The notes below the pieces were generated by a model. The model was not told the origin of the DNA and did no database searches. It saw nothing but the letters and a program-made list of their open reading frames with translations. 64,000 bases of DNA from Zavarzinia compransoris (GTDB lineage: Bacteria; Pseudomonadota; Alphaproteobacteria; Zavarziniales; Zavarziniaceae), in contig NZ_QGLF01000004.1 in assembly GCF_003173055.1 (NCBI RefSeq), positions 310,001 to 374,000 on the forward strand, read 5' to 3'. Every line of letters begins with the position of its first letter. Position 1 is the first letter of the stretch. Below are positions 7,401 through 18,626 of this stretch, in pieces. The position numbers and the translations under genes were made by a program.

Positions 7401-8890
7401 TTCAGGTAGCGCCGCTCCAGATGGGCCTTGAAGGCGGCGGTGCCCAGCGGCAGGCCGGTCGCCCCGATCAGCACTTCGTCCGTCGTCTGGCTCGAGCCCT
7501 TCTCATGGACATGGGGGCGCAGCCACGCCAGCAGCGGCTTGAAATCGCCCTGGGCGATGCCGGGCAGGATGGCGCCATCCGCCGCCGTCGCCGCGGCGAA
7601 AAGCTGGGCCGCGGCCATGGCGCCCAGCGTATAGGTCGGGAAATAGCCGAAACTGCCGCCCGGCCAATGGATATCCTGCATGCAGCCGTCGGCGTCGCTC
7701 GGCGGCGTGATGCCGAGAAGCGCGGCCATGCCTTCATTCCAGGCGCCGGGCAGGTCGGCGACCTTCAGGTCGCCGGCGATCATCGCCCGTTCCAGGCGAT
7801 AGCGGAGAATGACGTGGGAGGGATAGCAGACCTCGTCCGCATCGACGCGGATGAGGCCGGGGCTGACCCTGTGATAGACGCGCTGGAGGTTCGCCGCCTC
7901 ATAGGCCGGGCCCCGGCGGTCGAAGGCGCTGCGCACCAGGGGGGCGAGGAAGGCGATGAATTCCGGCGTCCGGCAAGCCTGCATCTCGAACAGCAGGGAC
8001 TGGCTTTCGTGCAGCACCATGCCCCGGGCATTGCCCACCGGCTGGCCGCGCCAGGGCTTGGGCAGGCCGCGCTCGTATTGGGCGTGGCCGGTCTCGTGGA
8101 TCACGCCCATCAGCGAGCGGGTGAAGTCCGCCTCGGCATAGCGGGTGGTGATGCGGACGTCGTCGGGCACGCCGCCGGTGAAGGGATGATGGCTGACGTC
8201 GAGCCGGCCGTGGGCGCGGTCGAATTGCAGCACGTCCAGGATGCGTTCGGCCAGGGCGCGCTGCGCCTCGACCGGGAACGGCCCCTCGACCGGCAGGGCC
8301 GGGGGCAGGGCATTCTGCCGCTCGATCACGCGGGCGCGGAGATCGGGCAGGAAGGCGCCCAATTCGTCGAACAATTGATCGATCCGGGCTGAACGGCCCC
8401 CCGCCTCATATTCGTCCAGCAGGGCGTCATAGGGCGACAGGCCGAAAGCCTCGGCCTTGGCGGCGGCCACCTGGCGCACGAGGTCCAGGAGGGACTGGAG
8501 GCGCGGGGCGAGGCTGGCGAAATCATTGGCGGCGCGGGCGCTGCGCCACGTCAGTTCGGTTTCATGCGACTGGCGCGCGATCGCCTCGACCAGATCGGCC
8601 GGGACGGCGGTCGCATGGCGCCAGTTGCGGCGGATCTCGCTCAGGTTGGCGGCGGGCCACGGCTCCAGCGGCTCGGTCGCCGCGGCTTCGATCAGGTCGG
8701 CGATCTCGGGCGCGGTGATCTGTTCATGGGCGATCAGGGACAGGGCGGCGATCTGCTCGCCCCGCACTTCGGCCCCGCCGGCCGGCATCACCGCGGCGCT
8801 GTCCCAATGCAGCACCGAAAGCGCGCCCTGGACCGCCGAAAGCCGGCGGAAACGGTCTTCGAGGCGGGAATAGGCGCTGTTGGCGGTCAT
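7394..8890 (-). CDS. M32 family metallocarboxypeptidase (carboxypeptidase Taq type)
   Basis: A 498-residue zinc carboxypeptidase that trims C-terminal residues from peptides. The HExxH site is GVIHETGHAQYERG near residue 265, with the third-ligand region and the family motifs HPF, NARGMVLHESQSL and RYRLERAMIAGDL. Length matches the family (about 500). ATG at 8890 overlaps the surf1 stop (ATGA), implying translational coupling to the cytochrome oxidase assembly operon. The functional link, if any, is not obvious; it may simply be the last gene on the operon message. Confidence 0.93.
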   Translation of the reverse strand: MTANSAYSRLEDRFRRLSAVQGALSVLHWDSAAVMPAGGAEVRGEQIAALSLIAHEQITAPEIADLIEAAATEPLEPWPAANLSEIRRNWRHATAVPADLVEAIARQSHETELTWRSARAANDFASLAPRLQSLLDLVRQVAAAKAEAFGLSPYDALLDEYEAGGRSARIDQLFDELGAFLPDLRARVIERQNALPPALPVEGPFPVEAQRALAERILDVLQFDRAHGRLDVSHHPFTGGVPDDVRITTRYAEADFTRSLMGVIHETGHAQYERGLPKPWRGQPVGNARGMVLHESQSLLFEMQACRTPEFIAFLAPLVRSAFDRRGPAYEAANLQRVYHRVSPGLIRVDADEVCYPSHVILRYRLERAMIAGDLKVADLPGAWNEGMAALLGITPPSDADGCMQDIHWPGGSFGYFPTYTLGAMAAAQLFAAATAADGAILPGIAQGDFKPLLAWLRPHVHEKGSSQTTDEVLIGATGLPLGTAAFKAHLERRYLNG

Positions 8891-9660
8891 GGGGTTTTCG
8901 GCTCGTCCGGACGGAAGTGATAGGCGAAATAGACCCCGAAGACGCCGATGGCGAGGGCGAACCAGGTGATCGCATATTGCAGGTGGTCGTTCCGCAGGTT
9001 GATCACGCTTTGCCCGCCGATGGGCAGGCCGCCCGGGTTCGGGGTCTTGTCCGCCTCGACGAAGAGGGGCAGGGCGTCCGGCGCATGGGCGGCCACGGCC
9101 ATGGCCGGCAGGTCGCCCCAGAACCAGGTATTGGTCGCGGGCGAATTGTCCGGCACGAAATAGCCCTGGGGCCAGCCGGGCCGGGCCATGCCGGTCACGG
9201 TCACCGTGCCGGCGGCGAGACTGTCCGGCCGGCTGGCGGCATCGCGGGATTCGAGCGGGACCCAGCCGCGGTTGACCAGCACCGTGGTGCCGTCGGCCCG
9301 CACCATGGGGGTGACGATCTGATAGCCCTGCTTTGCGGCGGGCGAATAGGCGATGATGTGGATCTCGTCCTCGTGCCGGAAGGTGCCGGTCACGGTGACG
9401 TTGCGGTAGCGCCAGGCTTCCGCATCGTCGATCGTCGCGGGCAGTTCGACCGCCGGCTGGCCGCGCCGTTCCTCGAGGGCGGTGATCAGGCCCTGTTTCC
9501 AGGCCATGCGATTCAGCTGCCAGGCGCCGAGCGCGAGCAGCAGGCCGATGACGATGGTGGTGACCACGGTTGGCCAGAGGGTCGGGCGGAAGCGGCGCGG
9601 CGCCCTGGGCGAGGCAGGGGCGGCGGGCGAAACGGGGGTGGGGGCGGGGGAGGTGACCAT
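8887..9660 (-). CDS. SURF1 family cytochrome c oxidase assembly protein
   Basis: A 257-residue membrane protein needed for heme a insertion into oxidase subunit I. It shows the SURF1 pattern: an N-terminal membrane helix (about 30-48) followed by LGAWQLNRMAWKQGLI, a large periplasmic domain with TVLVNRGWVPLESRD, and a C-terminal helix after NLRNDHLQYAITWFALA (about 225-246). It lies downstream of cox structural genes on the same strand, 16 bases after the DUF983 gene, and overlaps the next gene by 4 bases. Confidence 0.95.
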   Translation of the reverse strand: MVTSPAPTPVSPAAPASPRAPRRFRPTLWPTVVTTIVIGLLLALGAWQLNRMAWKQGLITALEERRGQPAVELPATIDDAEAWRYRNVTVTGTFRHEDEIHIIAYSPAAKQGYQIVTPMVRADGTTVLVNRGWVPLESRDAASRPDSLAAGTVTVTGMARPGWPQGYFVPDNSPATNTWFWGDLPAMAVAAHAPDALPLFVEADKTPNPGGLPIGGQSVINLRNDHLQYAITWFALAIGVFGVYFAYHFRPDEPKTP

Positions 9661-9676
9661 GGGCCCCTCTTAGCAC

Positions 9677-9991
9677 TTACCAGCCGAGCTTGCGATACTG
9701 CTGGTGAATGAGCGCGGTCTTGATCCGCCGCAGCATGTAGATCGAGCCGCCCAGGATGAGGGGCAGCCAGATGATCAGGTGCACCCAGGTCGGCGGCTGA
9801 AACCGGAGTTCGAGCCAGAGGGCGCCACCGGTGACGATGGCGCCCAGGATCAGGATGACGAAGACGGCCGGGCCGTCCCCGGTATCGATCGCGCTGTAGT
9901 CGAGCCCGCAGGAGGAGCATTTCTCGCGCAGCGCCAGGCCGCCCGTGAACAGGGGGCCCTGTCCGCAGCGAGGGCAACGGGCCTTGGCCAT
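9677..9991 (-). CDS. DUF983 family membrane protein with zinc ribbon
   Basis: A 104-residue protein with two CxxC pairs (CPRCG and CSSCG) at the N-terminus, a typical zinc ribbon, then DTGDGPAVFVILILGAI and a second hydrophobic segment. This is the DUF983 pattern regularly found in alphaproteobacterial cytochrome oxidase clusters between ctaE and surf1. Its role is unproven, with oxidase biogenesis inferred from context. ATG at 9991 gives the standard MAKARCPRCG start. Confidence 0.9.
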   Translation of the reverse strand: MAKARCPRCGQGPLFTGGLALREKCSSCGLDYSAIDTGDGPAVFVILILGAIVTGGALWLELRFQPPTWVHLIIWLPLILGGSIYMLRRIKTALIHQQYRKLGW

Positions 9992-10014
9992 GAAATGCTC
10001 CTTCCCGGTTTCGA

Positions 10015-10875
10015 TCAGTGGCCGGCGCCGGCCACGTGGCTGCCCGCGCCCCAGACGTAGATCGAGGCGAAGAGGAAGATCCACACGACGTCGACGAAGT
10101 GCCAGTACCAGGCCGCCGCCTCGAAGCCGAAGTGGCTGGTGGTGGTGAAATGGCCCTTGTAGGCGCGGATCAGGCAGACGAGCAGGAACACGGTGCCGAC
10201 GAAGACGTGGAAGCCGTGGAAGCCCGTCGCCATGAAGAAGGCGCCGGCATAGAAATTGGCGCCGGCCTCGTTGCCGCCGAAGGTGAAGGCGGCATGCGAA
10301 TATTCATAGGCCTGCACGAAGGAGAAGAAGACGCCCAGGATCACGGTCAGGGTCAGGCCCTGCAGCACGCCCTTGCGGTCGCCCTCGATCAGGGCATGGT
10401 GCGCCCAGGTGACCGTGGTGCCCGAGAGCAGCAGGATGACGGTGTTCATGAAGGGCAGGTGCCAGGGATCGAAGGTCTCGACGCCCGTCGGCGGCCAGAC
10501 ATGGCCCATGGCTTCGGTCGGGAACAGCGCGCCGGCGAAATAGGCCCAGAACCAGGCGACGAAGAACATCACTTCGGAGGCGATGAACAGGACCATGCCG
10601 TAGCGCAGGCCCAGCTTGATCACCGGGGTGTGTTCCTTCTTGTGGACCGATTCGTCGACCACGTCGCGCCACCACGCCAGCATGGTGTAGAGCACGCCGG
10701 CGAAGCCGATCCAGAACAGCACGCTCTTTGCCGGCAGGAAGCTCAGGAAACTCTCCGGATGCATCCAGTGGATGGCGCCCAGCGCCATCGCAAAGGCCGA
10801 GAAGGCGCCGATGATGGGCCACGGGCTCGGGCTGAGCAGGTGGTAGTCGTGTTGGGGGGTATCTGCATGCGCCAT
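10015..10875 (-). CDS. ctaE: Cytochrome c oxidase subunit III
   Basis: A 286-residue subunit of the aa3-type oxidase, seven membrane helices. Diagnostic stretches are [32 protein letters not shown] with the conserved Glu, [33 protein letters not shown] and [19 protein letters not shown] at 10875 gives the normal [14 protein letters not shown] start. It sits between ctaG and the DUF983 gene in the minus-strand oxidase operon. Confidence 0.97.
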   Translation of the reverse strand: MAHADTPQHDYHLLSPSPWPIIGAFSAFAMALGAIHWMHPESFLSFLPAKSVLFWIGFAGVLYTMLAWWRDVVDESVHKKEHTPVIKLGLRYGMVLFIASEVMFFVAWFWAYFAGALFPTEAMGHVWPPTGVETFDPWHLPFMNTVILLLSGTTVTWAHHALIEGDRKGVLQGLTLTVILGVFFSFVQAYEYSHAAFTFGGNEAGANFYAGAFFMATGFHGFHVFVGTVFLLVCLIRAYKGHFTTTSHFGFEAAAWYWHFVDVVWIFLFASIYVWGAGSHVAGAGH

Positions 10876-10904
10876 GGCTGTCGTTCCCTCGAACGGATCC
10901 TCGG

Positions 10905-11504
10905 TCAATTGGTCGTGGCACCCGGGGCGCCCTGCGTGGCCGAAGCGGCCGGCACATCATTGGCATCCCGGAAGAACGTATAGGAAAGGGTGATGGTCTT
11001 GACTTCGTTCAGGCGGTTGTCGTCGGAAACCGCCGGATCGACGTAGAAGAGCACGGGCATGTCGACGTCCTGGCCCGGCTGAAGGGTCTGCTCGGTGAAG
11101 CAGAAGCAGTCCACCTTCACGAAATAGGGGCCGGTCTTGTCGGGCGTGACGTTGAAGGTGGCCCGGCCGGTGACCGGACGGTCCGAATGGTTGATGGCCT
11201 TGTAGAAGACCACTTTCTGCTCGCCCGCCTTCACCGTCACCGACGTCTGTTCCGGCTTGAAGGTCCAGGGCAGGCCGCCGGAGATATTGGCGTCGAAGCG
11301 GATGGTGAATTCCCGGGCGTCCGTGGTCACGGCGCGGGCTTCCGCCTCGCTGGCGCGCTGGGGCGTGCCGCCGTAGCCGGTCACCCGGCAGAACAGGTCG
11401 TAGAGCGGCACCGAGGCATAGGTCAGCCCCAGCATGCCGGCGACCGTGGCCGACAGGTAGAGGGCGGTGCGGCCGTGGTTGGGGCCTTTGCGGGCGCCGC
11501 TCAT
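10905..11504 (-). CDS. ctaG: Cytochrome c oxidase copper-insertion protein CtaG/Cox11
   Basis: A 199-residue membrane-anchored copper chaperone that delivers Cu(B) to subunit I. The copper-binding motif is visible as [16 protein letters not shown], preceded by [19 protein letters not shown]. One N-terminal helix (about 14-32) anchors an immunoglobulin-like periplasmic domain. Its start codon overlaps the stop of the coxF-like micro-ORF (ATGA at 11501-11504), indicating coupled translation. Confidence 0.96.
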   Translation of the reverse strand: MSGARKGPNHGRTALYLSATVAGMLGLTYASVPLYDLFCRVTGYGGTPQRASEAEARAVTTDAREFTIRFDANISGGLPWTFKPEQTSVTVKAGEQKVVFYKAINHSDRPVTGRATFNVTPDKTGPYFVKVDCFCFTEQTLQPGQDVDMPVLFYVDPAVSDDNRLNEVKTITLSYTFFRDANDVPAASATQGAPGATTN

Positions 11505-11620
11505 TGGCCGAAGACCTTGACCAGGCTGACCAGGAAGATCACCACCACCCAGCCGGCAAGGGCAAGGCCCAGCGCGATATTGCGGCCGCGGCGGCGGCGG
11601 TGCATCTCGGATGTCGGCAT
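11501..11620 (-). CDS. CoxF-like single-pass membrane microprotein (39 aa)
   Basis: A 39-residue ORF too short for usual gene calls. It has a basic head (MHRRRRGRNIALGL) and a single hydrophobic helix (ALAGWVVVIFLVSLVKVFG). Small proteins of this shape, often called CoxF, occupy the same place between ctaB and ctaG in other alphaproteobacteria. ATG at 11620 lies 12 bases after the ctaB stop, and its TGA overlaps the ctaG ATG. The tight packing on both sides supports its being translated. Role in oxidase assembly is inferred from position. Confidence 0.8.
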   Translation of the reverse strand: MPTSEMHRRRRGRNIALGLALAGWVVVIFLVSLVKVFGQ

Positions 11621-11632
11621 GGCGGCGCTCAC

Positions 11633-12568
11633 TCAGGCAAGTCCTGCAAGGCGCTCGACCAGCAGGAGCGCGAAGAGCAGGAACAGGTAAAGGATGGAAA
11701 AGGCGAAAAGCTGCATCGCCGCGCGATTGTCCCGCTTCACGTAGAGGCGGACGGCCAGCCCCAGGAAGACGAGGCCGAGCACGGCCGCGGCGACGCCATA
11801 GACCATGCCGGCAAAGCCGAGCAGGACGGGGGCGAGGCCGAGCGGGGCCAGCAGCACGGCATAGGCGACGATCTGGCGCCGGGTCGATTCCGGGCCCGCC
11901 ACATTCGGCATCATGGGCACGCCGACGGCGCCGTAATCGGCCGCCTTGACCAGCGACAGGGCCCAGAAATGGGGCGGGGTCCAGAAGAAGATCAGGGCGC
12001 AGAGCGACAGCGACTCGATCGAGACCGCATTGGTCACCGCGGCCCAGCCGATGACGGGCGGCAGGGCGCCGGACAGGCCGCCGATGACGATGTTCTGGGG
12101 CGTGCGCCGCTTCAGAACCATCGTATAGACGACGGCATAGAAGAAGATGGTGAAGGCCAGCAGGGCGGCCGCCAGCAGGTTGACCAGCAGCCCCATGGTC
12201 AGGACCGAGGCGGCGGAGAGGATGAGGCCGAAGGCGAGCGCATCGTCGGGCGTCAACCGCCCCGACGGGATCGGGCGGGACAGCGTCCGCGACATGCGGG
12301 CATCGATGTCGGCGTCATACCACATGTTGAGCGCGCCCGAGGCGCCGGCACCGACGGCGATGCACAGCAGGGCGGTGAAGCCGATGAAGGGGTGAATGCC
12401 ACCCGGCGCCAGCACGATGCCGACAAGCCCGGTGAAGACCACGAGCGACATCACCCGCGGCTTGAGCAGTGCGAAGAAATCCGACGCGCGGGGCTCGAAG
12501 CCCGCCTCCGAAGAGGCGGGCCCGAGGTCATGCGCGGTGGAGAGACGGGTGTCGGTGACGATGGTCAC
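11633..12568 (-). CDS. ctaB: Protoheme IX farnesyltransferase (heme O synthase)
   Basis: A 311-residue polytopic membrane enzyme of the UbiA superfamily that farnesylates heme b to heme o. The Asp-rich sites are [19 protein letters not shown] and the second loop region [17 protein letters not shown] with PPVIGWAA. It starts with GTG at 12568, preceded by GGAG at about 9 bases. The gene lies directly downstream of ctaD, providing the heme precursor for the oxidase encoded here. Confidence 0.96.
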   Translation of the reverse strand: MTIVTDTRLSTAHDLGPASSEAGFEPRASDFFALLKPRVMSLVVFTGLVGIVLAPGGIHPFIGFTALLCIAVGAGASGALNMWYDADIDARMSRTLSRPIPSGRLTPDDALAFGLILSAASVLTMGLLVNLLAAALLAFTIFFYAVVYTMVLKRRTPQNIVIGGLSGALPPVIGWAAVTNAVSIESLSLCALIFFWTPPHFWALSLVKAADYGAVGVPMMPNVAGPESTRRQIVAYAVLLAPLGLAPVLLGFAGMVYGVAAAVLGLVFLGLAVRLYVKRDNRAAMQLFAFSILYLFLLFALLLVERLAGLA

Positions 12569-12593
12569 TTAAGGCTTCTCCAACCTGGCCGGG

Positions 12594-15126
<2,533 letters not shown>

Positions 15127-15364
15127 GGGTCGATCCAACTCCCGCTTGCTTGCGTTGGCGGGCGTGCCGTAAGCGCCCCCGCCGCCCCTCGAAAACCTGT
15201 TCCGGCCGGTCCAGCGGGCATGCGACCGGGCGCATCGCCCGCTCGGCCCGGATTCTCCGCCGGCCTTGTGGATAAACCTATCACCGCGCCGCCATGCGCA
15301 ACAGCGATCAACAGGTGACGCGCCGCGCAGAATCCGGCCCGGCGATAAGCTGTCCGGATTTCGA

Positions 15365-15380
15365 GACCTTATGACTCAAG
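15365..15380 (+). repeat. Direct repeat copy 1 (GACCTTATGACTCAAG)
   Basis: Matches 15480-15495 at 15 of 16 bases, 115 bases away, in the ctaC/tldD intergenic region. Confidence 0.85.
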
Positions 15381-15381
15381 T

Positions 15382-15394
15382 GGACAAATTGTCC
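15382..15394. promoter_or_regulatory. Perfect palindrome GGACAA-A-TTGTCC
   Basis: A 6-1-6 inverted repeat immediately after direct repeat copy 1. Such short palindromes are typical operator half-site pairs. No regulator can be assigned. Confidence 0.5.
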
Positions 15395-15479
15395 AAGGCA
15401 TTGTCGCGGCGGGAGGATCCGGGCCAGGGCCGGAGAGGCGGGGAAATCTGTGCCCGGCCGGCCCCTGCAAGGCCGGAGC

Positions 15480-15495
15480 GACCTTATGACGCAAG
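15480..15495 (+). repeat. Direct repeat copy 2 (GACCTTATGACGCAAG)
   Basis: Second copy of the 16-base direct repeat, one mismatch to 15365-15380, about 125 bases before the tldD start. Confidence 0.85.
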
Positions 15496-15620
15496 GCGCC
15501 GATTGATCTGCATCATGGCCGGTGCGGGAAATTACCGGTGCCAGGAATGATCGGCGTCAGGACGATGACGAACGGCTTTCGATACACCATATTAGGCGAA
15601 TGTCCAAGGAGCAGCCTATC

Positions 15621-17069
15621 ATGACCTCGCCGTCCGAAGCCGACCGTCTCGTCCCCGATGCCCTGTTCTTCGAGCGCGCGGGTCTCGATCCGGTCCGAAT
15701 CGACCGCCTGGTCGACGATGCGCTGGCCGGTGCCGACGACGGCGAGCTTTTCCTCGAATATGCCCAGTCCGAATCCTTCGCCTTCGACGACGGCCGCCTG
15801 AAGGCCGCGACCTTCGACACCTCGCAGGGCTTCGGGCTGCGCGCCGTCGCCGGCGAGGCGACGGGCTTCGCCCATGCCGCCGACCTGTCGGAGGAGGCGA
15901 TCGAACGCGCCGCCCGCACGGTGCGCGCGGTTTCCGCCGGCCATGGCGGCACTATGGCGGGCCCGCCGGCGGGCACCAACGCCAAGCTCTATGTCGACGA
16001 CAATCCCCTGAGCGCGGTGCCCTTCGAGGCGAAGACCAAACTGCTGGCCGAGATCGATGCCTATGCGCGAGCCAAGGACCGGCGCGTGCGGCAGGTCTCC
16101 GCCTCGCTGTCGGCGTCCTGGCAGGTGGTGGAGATCGTCCGCGCCTCGGGCCTTCGGGTGCGCGACGTCCGCCCGCTGGTCCGCCTCGGCGTCTCGGTCG
16201 TGGTCGAGGACGGCGGCAAGCAGGAGGCGGGCAGCTATGGCGCCGGCGAGCGCGGCTTCTACACCAAATACATGGACCCCGCCCATTGGCAGGGCGCGGT
16301 CGACGAGGCCCTGCGCCAGGCCCTGGTCAATCTCGACGCGGTGGCGGCGCCGGCCGGCGAAATGCCGGTCGTGCTCGGCGCCGGCTGGCCCGGCATCCTG
16401 CTGCACGAGGCGATCGGCCATGGCCTGGAAGGCGATTTCAACCGCAAGAAGACATCCGCCTTCTCGGGCCTGATGGGCACCCAGGTCGCGGCCAAGGGGG
16501 TGACGGTGGTCGACGACGGCACGCTGCCCGGGCGGCGCGGCTCGCTCACCGTCGACGACGAGGGCACGCCGACCAACCGCACCACCCTGATCGAGGACGG
16601 CATCCTGGTCGGCTATCTCCAGGACCGGCTGAACGCCCGCCTGATGGGCATGGCGCCCACGGGCAACGGCCGGCGCCAGTCCTATGCCCACAGCCCGATG
16701 CCGCGCATGACCAACACGATCATGCTGGGCGGCGACACCACCCGGGACGAAATCATCGCCTCGGTGAAGAACGGCCTCTATGCCGTCAATTTCGGCGGCG
16801 GCCAGGTGGACATCACCTCGGGCAAATTCGTCTTCACCTGCACCGAAGCCTATCGGATCGAGAACGGCCGCCTGGGCCCGGCGGTGAAGGGCGCGACCCT
16901 GATCGGCAACGGCCCGGACTGCCTGACCCAGGTGCGCGCCGTCGCCAACGACATGGCCCTCGATCCCGGCATCGGCACCTGCGGCAAGTCCGGCCAGGGC
17001 GTGCCGGTCGGCGTCGGCCAGCCCTCGCTGCTGATCGACGGCCTGACGGTGGGCGGCACCGCCGCCTGA
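15621..17069 (+). CDS. tldD: Metalloprotease TldD
   Basis: A 482-residue subunit of the TldD/TldE (PmbA) protease, which degrades unfolded or modified peptides and processes some RiPPs such as microcin B17. The catalytic HExxxH motif is seen as LLHEAIGHGLEGDF, with downstream GGGQVDITSGKFVF and the CGKSGQG segment. ATG at 15621 has AAGGAG at 15606-15611 with 9-base spacing. The partner tldE/pmbA is not in this window. Confidence 0.97.
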   Translation: MTSPSEADRLVPDALFFERAGLDPVRIDRLVDDALAGADDGELFLEYAQSESFAFDDGRLKAATFDTSQGFGLRAVAGEATGFAHAADLSEEAIERAARTVRAVSAGHGGTMAGPPAGTNAKLYVDDNPLSAVPFEAKTKLLAEIDAYARAKDRRVRQVSASLSASWQVVEIVRASGLRVRDVRPLVRLGVSVVVEDGGKQEAGSYGAGERGFYTKYMDPAHWQGAVDEALRQALVNLDAVAAPAGEMPVVLGAGWPGILLHEAIGHGLEGDFNRKKTSAFSGLMGTQVAAKGVTVVDDGTLPGRRGSLTVDDEGTPTNRTTLIEDGILVGYLQDRLNARLMGMAPTGNGRRQSYAHSPMPRMTNTIMLGGDTTRDEIIASVKNGLYAVNFGGGQVDITSGKFVFTCTEAYRIENGRLGPAVKGATLIGNGPDCLTQVRAVANDMALDPGIGTCGKSGQGVPVGVGQPSLLIDGLTVGGTAA

Positions 17070-17097
17070 CCGCCCACCTCTCCCCTCCCCCGGGGGA

Positions 17098-18054
17098 TCA
17101 GGGCGCGGTGATCGCCCGGCGCAGGGCGGCCAGGGGCGCGCCCTCGTCGAAGACGACGGCGCCGCCCCGTTCCGCGACGCCGAGATCGGCGAACAGGCGG
17201 TCGAGATCGGTCGGCGCCGGCCGTTCCGCCATCTCGGCATAGAGATCGGCAAGGACCGTCGTGCCGGTCGCGGCATCGCCGGCGGCGACGACCTCGGCCA
17301 TGGACCAGAAGGCGGAATTGCCGCCGCTGGCCCGGTTGATGGCGATGAAGGCATCGCGCAGGCTGCGCTTGCCCGCGGTCGCCCGGCGGATGGCGATATC
17401 GGCCCGAAGGCAGAACAGCGCGCCGCCCCAATAGGTCCGGCCCCAGGTGGGGGTCTGGTCCAGGCCCCGGTCGTCCGGCCCGGGCAGGCCCCGGGGCAGG
17501 CCGGCCAGCGAGTCGCGCCAGACGTCGGCCGCGGTGATCTGCCCGGCCAGGGCGCGGGCGATCGGTTCGGCATAGACCGCGCTGCCCTCCAGCAGCCAGA
17601 GGTGCCGGTCCGCCATCATGGGCAGGGCGAGGTGGATCATCTCGTGGGTCAGCACCCAGTCGCGGGCGAAAGCCGCGCGGGTCGCGTGCCGGCCCGCGGT
17701 GACCTCGATGGCCGCGCCGCGAAAGCCATAGGTGGTGCCGGTCCGCACCCGGTCGCCGTCGTCGGCGACGACCAGGATGCCGACCTCATCGACCGGGAAG
17801 CGGCCGAAATAGGTGCTGGCCGCCGTCGCCGCCCGCCGCAGCCAGTCGAGCGCCAGAGCCCGGTCGAGGCCGGGGGCCCCGTCGGCGAAAAAGATGCGCA
17901 GATGGCCGCCCCCGATCGTCAGTTCGGCATCGGGCGTGGCTTTGAGGGCGCGATAGACGGCACCGGGGCCCCGGCCCTCGGCGGCGGCCGGGACGGTCGC
18001 CAGCCCAGTCAGCATGGCGGCTTTCAGCAGGGCGGCGGCCAGTCGGCGATACAT
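17098..18054 (-). CDS. Secreted HExxH metallopeptidase-like protein
   Basis: A 318-residue exported protein. Residues 1-26 form a signal peptide ending AAAEG. The zinc motif HEMIH is at 137-141, and the following WLLEGSAVYAEP (about 152-164) offers the downstream glutamate of a gluzincin (peptidase MA-like) active site. The region LRIFFADG and a YFGRFP strand before it fit this fold. It is probably periplasmic. It converges on tldD with a 28-base gap and is divergent from the styC-like gene. Substrate is unknown. Confidence 0.75.
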   Translation of the reverse strand: MYRRLAAALLKAAMLTGLATVPAAAEGRGPGAVYRALKATPDAELTIGGGHLRIFFADGAPGLDRALALDWLRRAATAASTYFGRFPVDEVGILVVADDGDRVRTGTTYGFRGAAIEVTAGRHATRAAFARDWVLTHEMIHLALPMMADRHLWLLEGSAVYAEPIARALAGQITAADVWRDSLAGLPRGLPGPDDRGLDQTPTWGRTYWGGALFCLRADIAIRRATAGKRSLRDAFIAINRASGGNSAFWSMAEVVAAGDAATGTTVLADLYAEMAERPAPTDLDRLFADLGVAERGGAVVFDEGAPLAALRRAITAP

Positions 18055-18146
18055 GGAACCCCCTTCTTTCGATCGGCAGGGCCGATCGCGGTTTTCCTCT
18101 ATGCTCGTTGCCGGATCGGACGAAGTTCCGCAAGCGGAGGAAGAAC

Positions 18147-18626
18147 ATGCAGGGCCTGTCTCTTGATGCGCGCCGGTTGGCCGGCCATGGCGCGCTCGTC
18201 GTCGTCGCCGGGCTGGTCGCCGGCTTTTTCATCGGCTTCGTCGCCCTCGGCGGCTTCATCCTGGATCCCTTGCCCTCGGCCCGGTTCGAGTTTCCGGGCA
18301 GCGAGCGGGGCTGGCGCGCCATGCATGTCGGCTCGATCCTGAACGGGGTCATGGCCCTGACCGTCGCCGCCCTGATCGACCGGGTGGTCGGGACGGAGAA
18401 GGTCCGGCGCCTGATCGTCCGGGTGCTGACCCTCGCCATCTGGGCCAATACGCTATTCTATCTCGCGGCCAATTTCGCCGCCAACCGCGGCCTCTCGCCC
18501 TGGGACAATGCGGCCGGGCCGGGCTCGCTCTGGGGCCTCGTGGCCTTCCTGCCGGCGGCGATCGCGGCCGGCCTCACCATCTGGGTGATGCTGCTCTTCG
18601 CCCGCGCCGCCTTCAGCGCCCGCTGA
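18147..18626 (+). CDS. Styrene-oxide-isomerase-like heme membrane protein
   Basis: A 159-residue, four-helix membrane protein. It resembles styrene oxide isomerase StyC along its length: LAGHGALVVV at the start, FPGSERGWRAMHVGSILNG, IWANTLFYLAANFAANRGLS and GPGSLWGLVAFLPA. As I recall, StyC uses His58 as heme b ligand and Asn64 and Tyr103 in catalysis; here H60, N66 and Y105 fall at the same spacing. StyC does a Meinwald rearrangement of epoxides to aldehydes. No styrene monooxygenase or aldehyde dehydrogenase is nearby, so the substrate may differ. ATG at 18147 has GGAGGAAG upstream. Confidence 0.8.
   Translation: MQGLSLDARRLAGHGALVVVAGLVAGFFIGFVALGGFILDPLPSARFEFPGSERGWRAMHVGSILNGVMALTVAALIDRVVGTEKVRRLIVRVLTLAIWANTLFYLAANFAANRGLSPWDNAAGPGSLWGLVAFLPAAIAAGLTIWVMLLFARAAFSAR

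Larger units (their letters stand above)
15127..15620. other. Intergenic region between divergent ctaC and tldD
   Basis: About 490 bases hold promoters for both operons, which I cannot assign with confidence. Two notable elements are listed separately: a 16-base direct repeat and a perfect GGACAA-A-TTGTCC palindrome. A plus-strand open frame (15371-15550) has no homology I recognise and its ATG lies inside one repeat copy; I do not call it a gene. Confidence 0.6.

Noticed and set aside
15371..15550. 59-codon plus-strand frame in the ctaC/tldD gap
   Set aside because: Its ATG is part of the direct repeat and no ribosome-binding site precedes it. The protein has no recognisable features.
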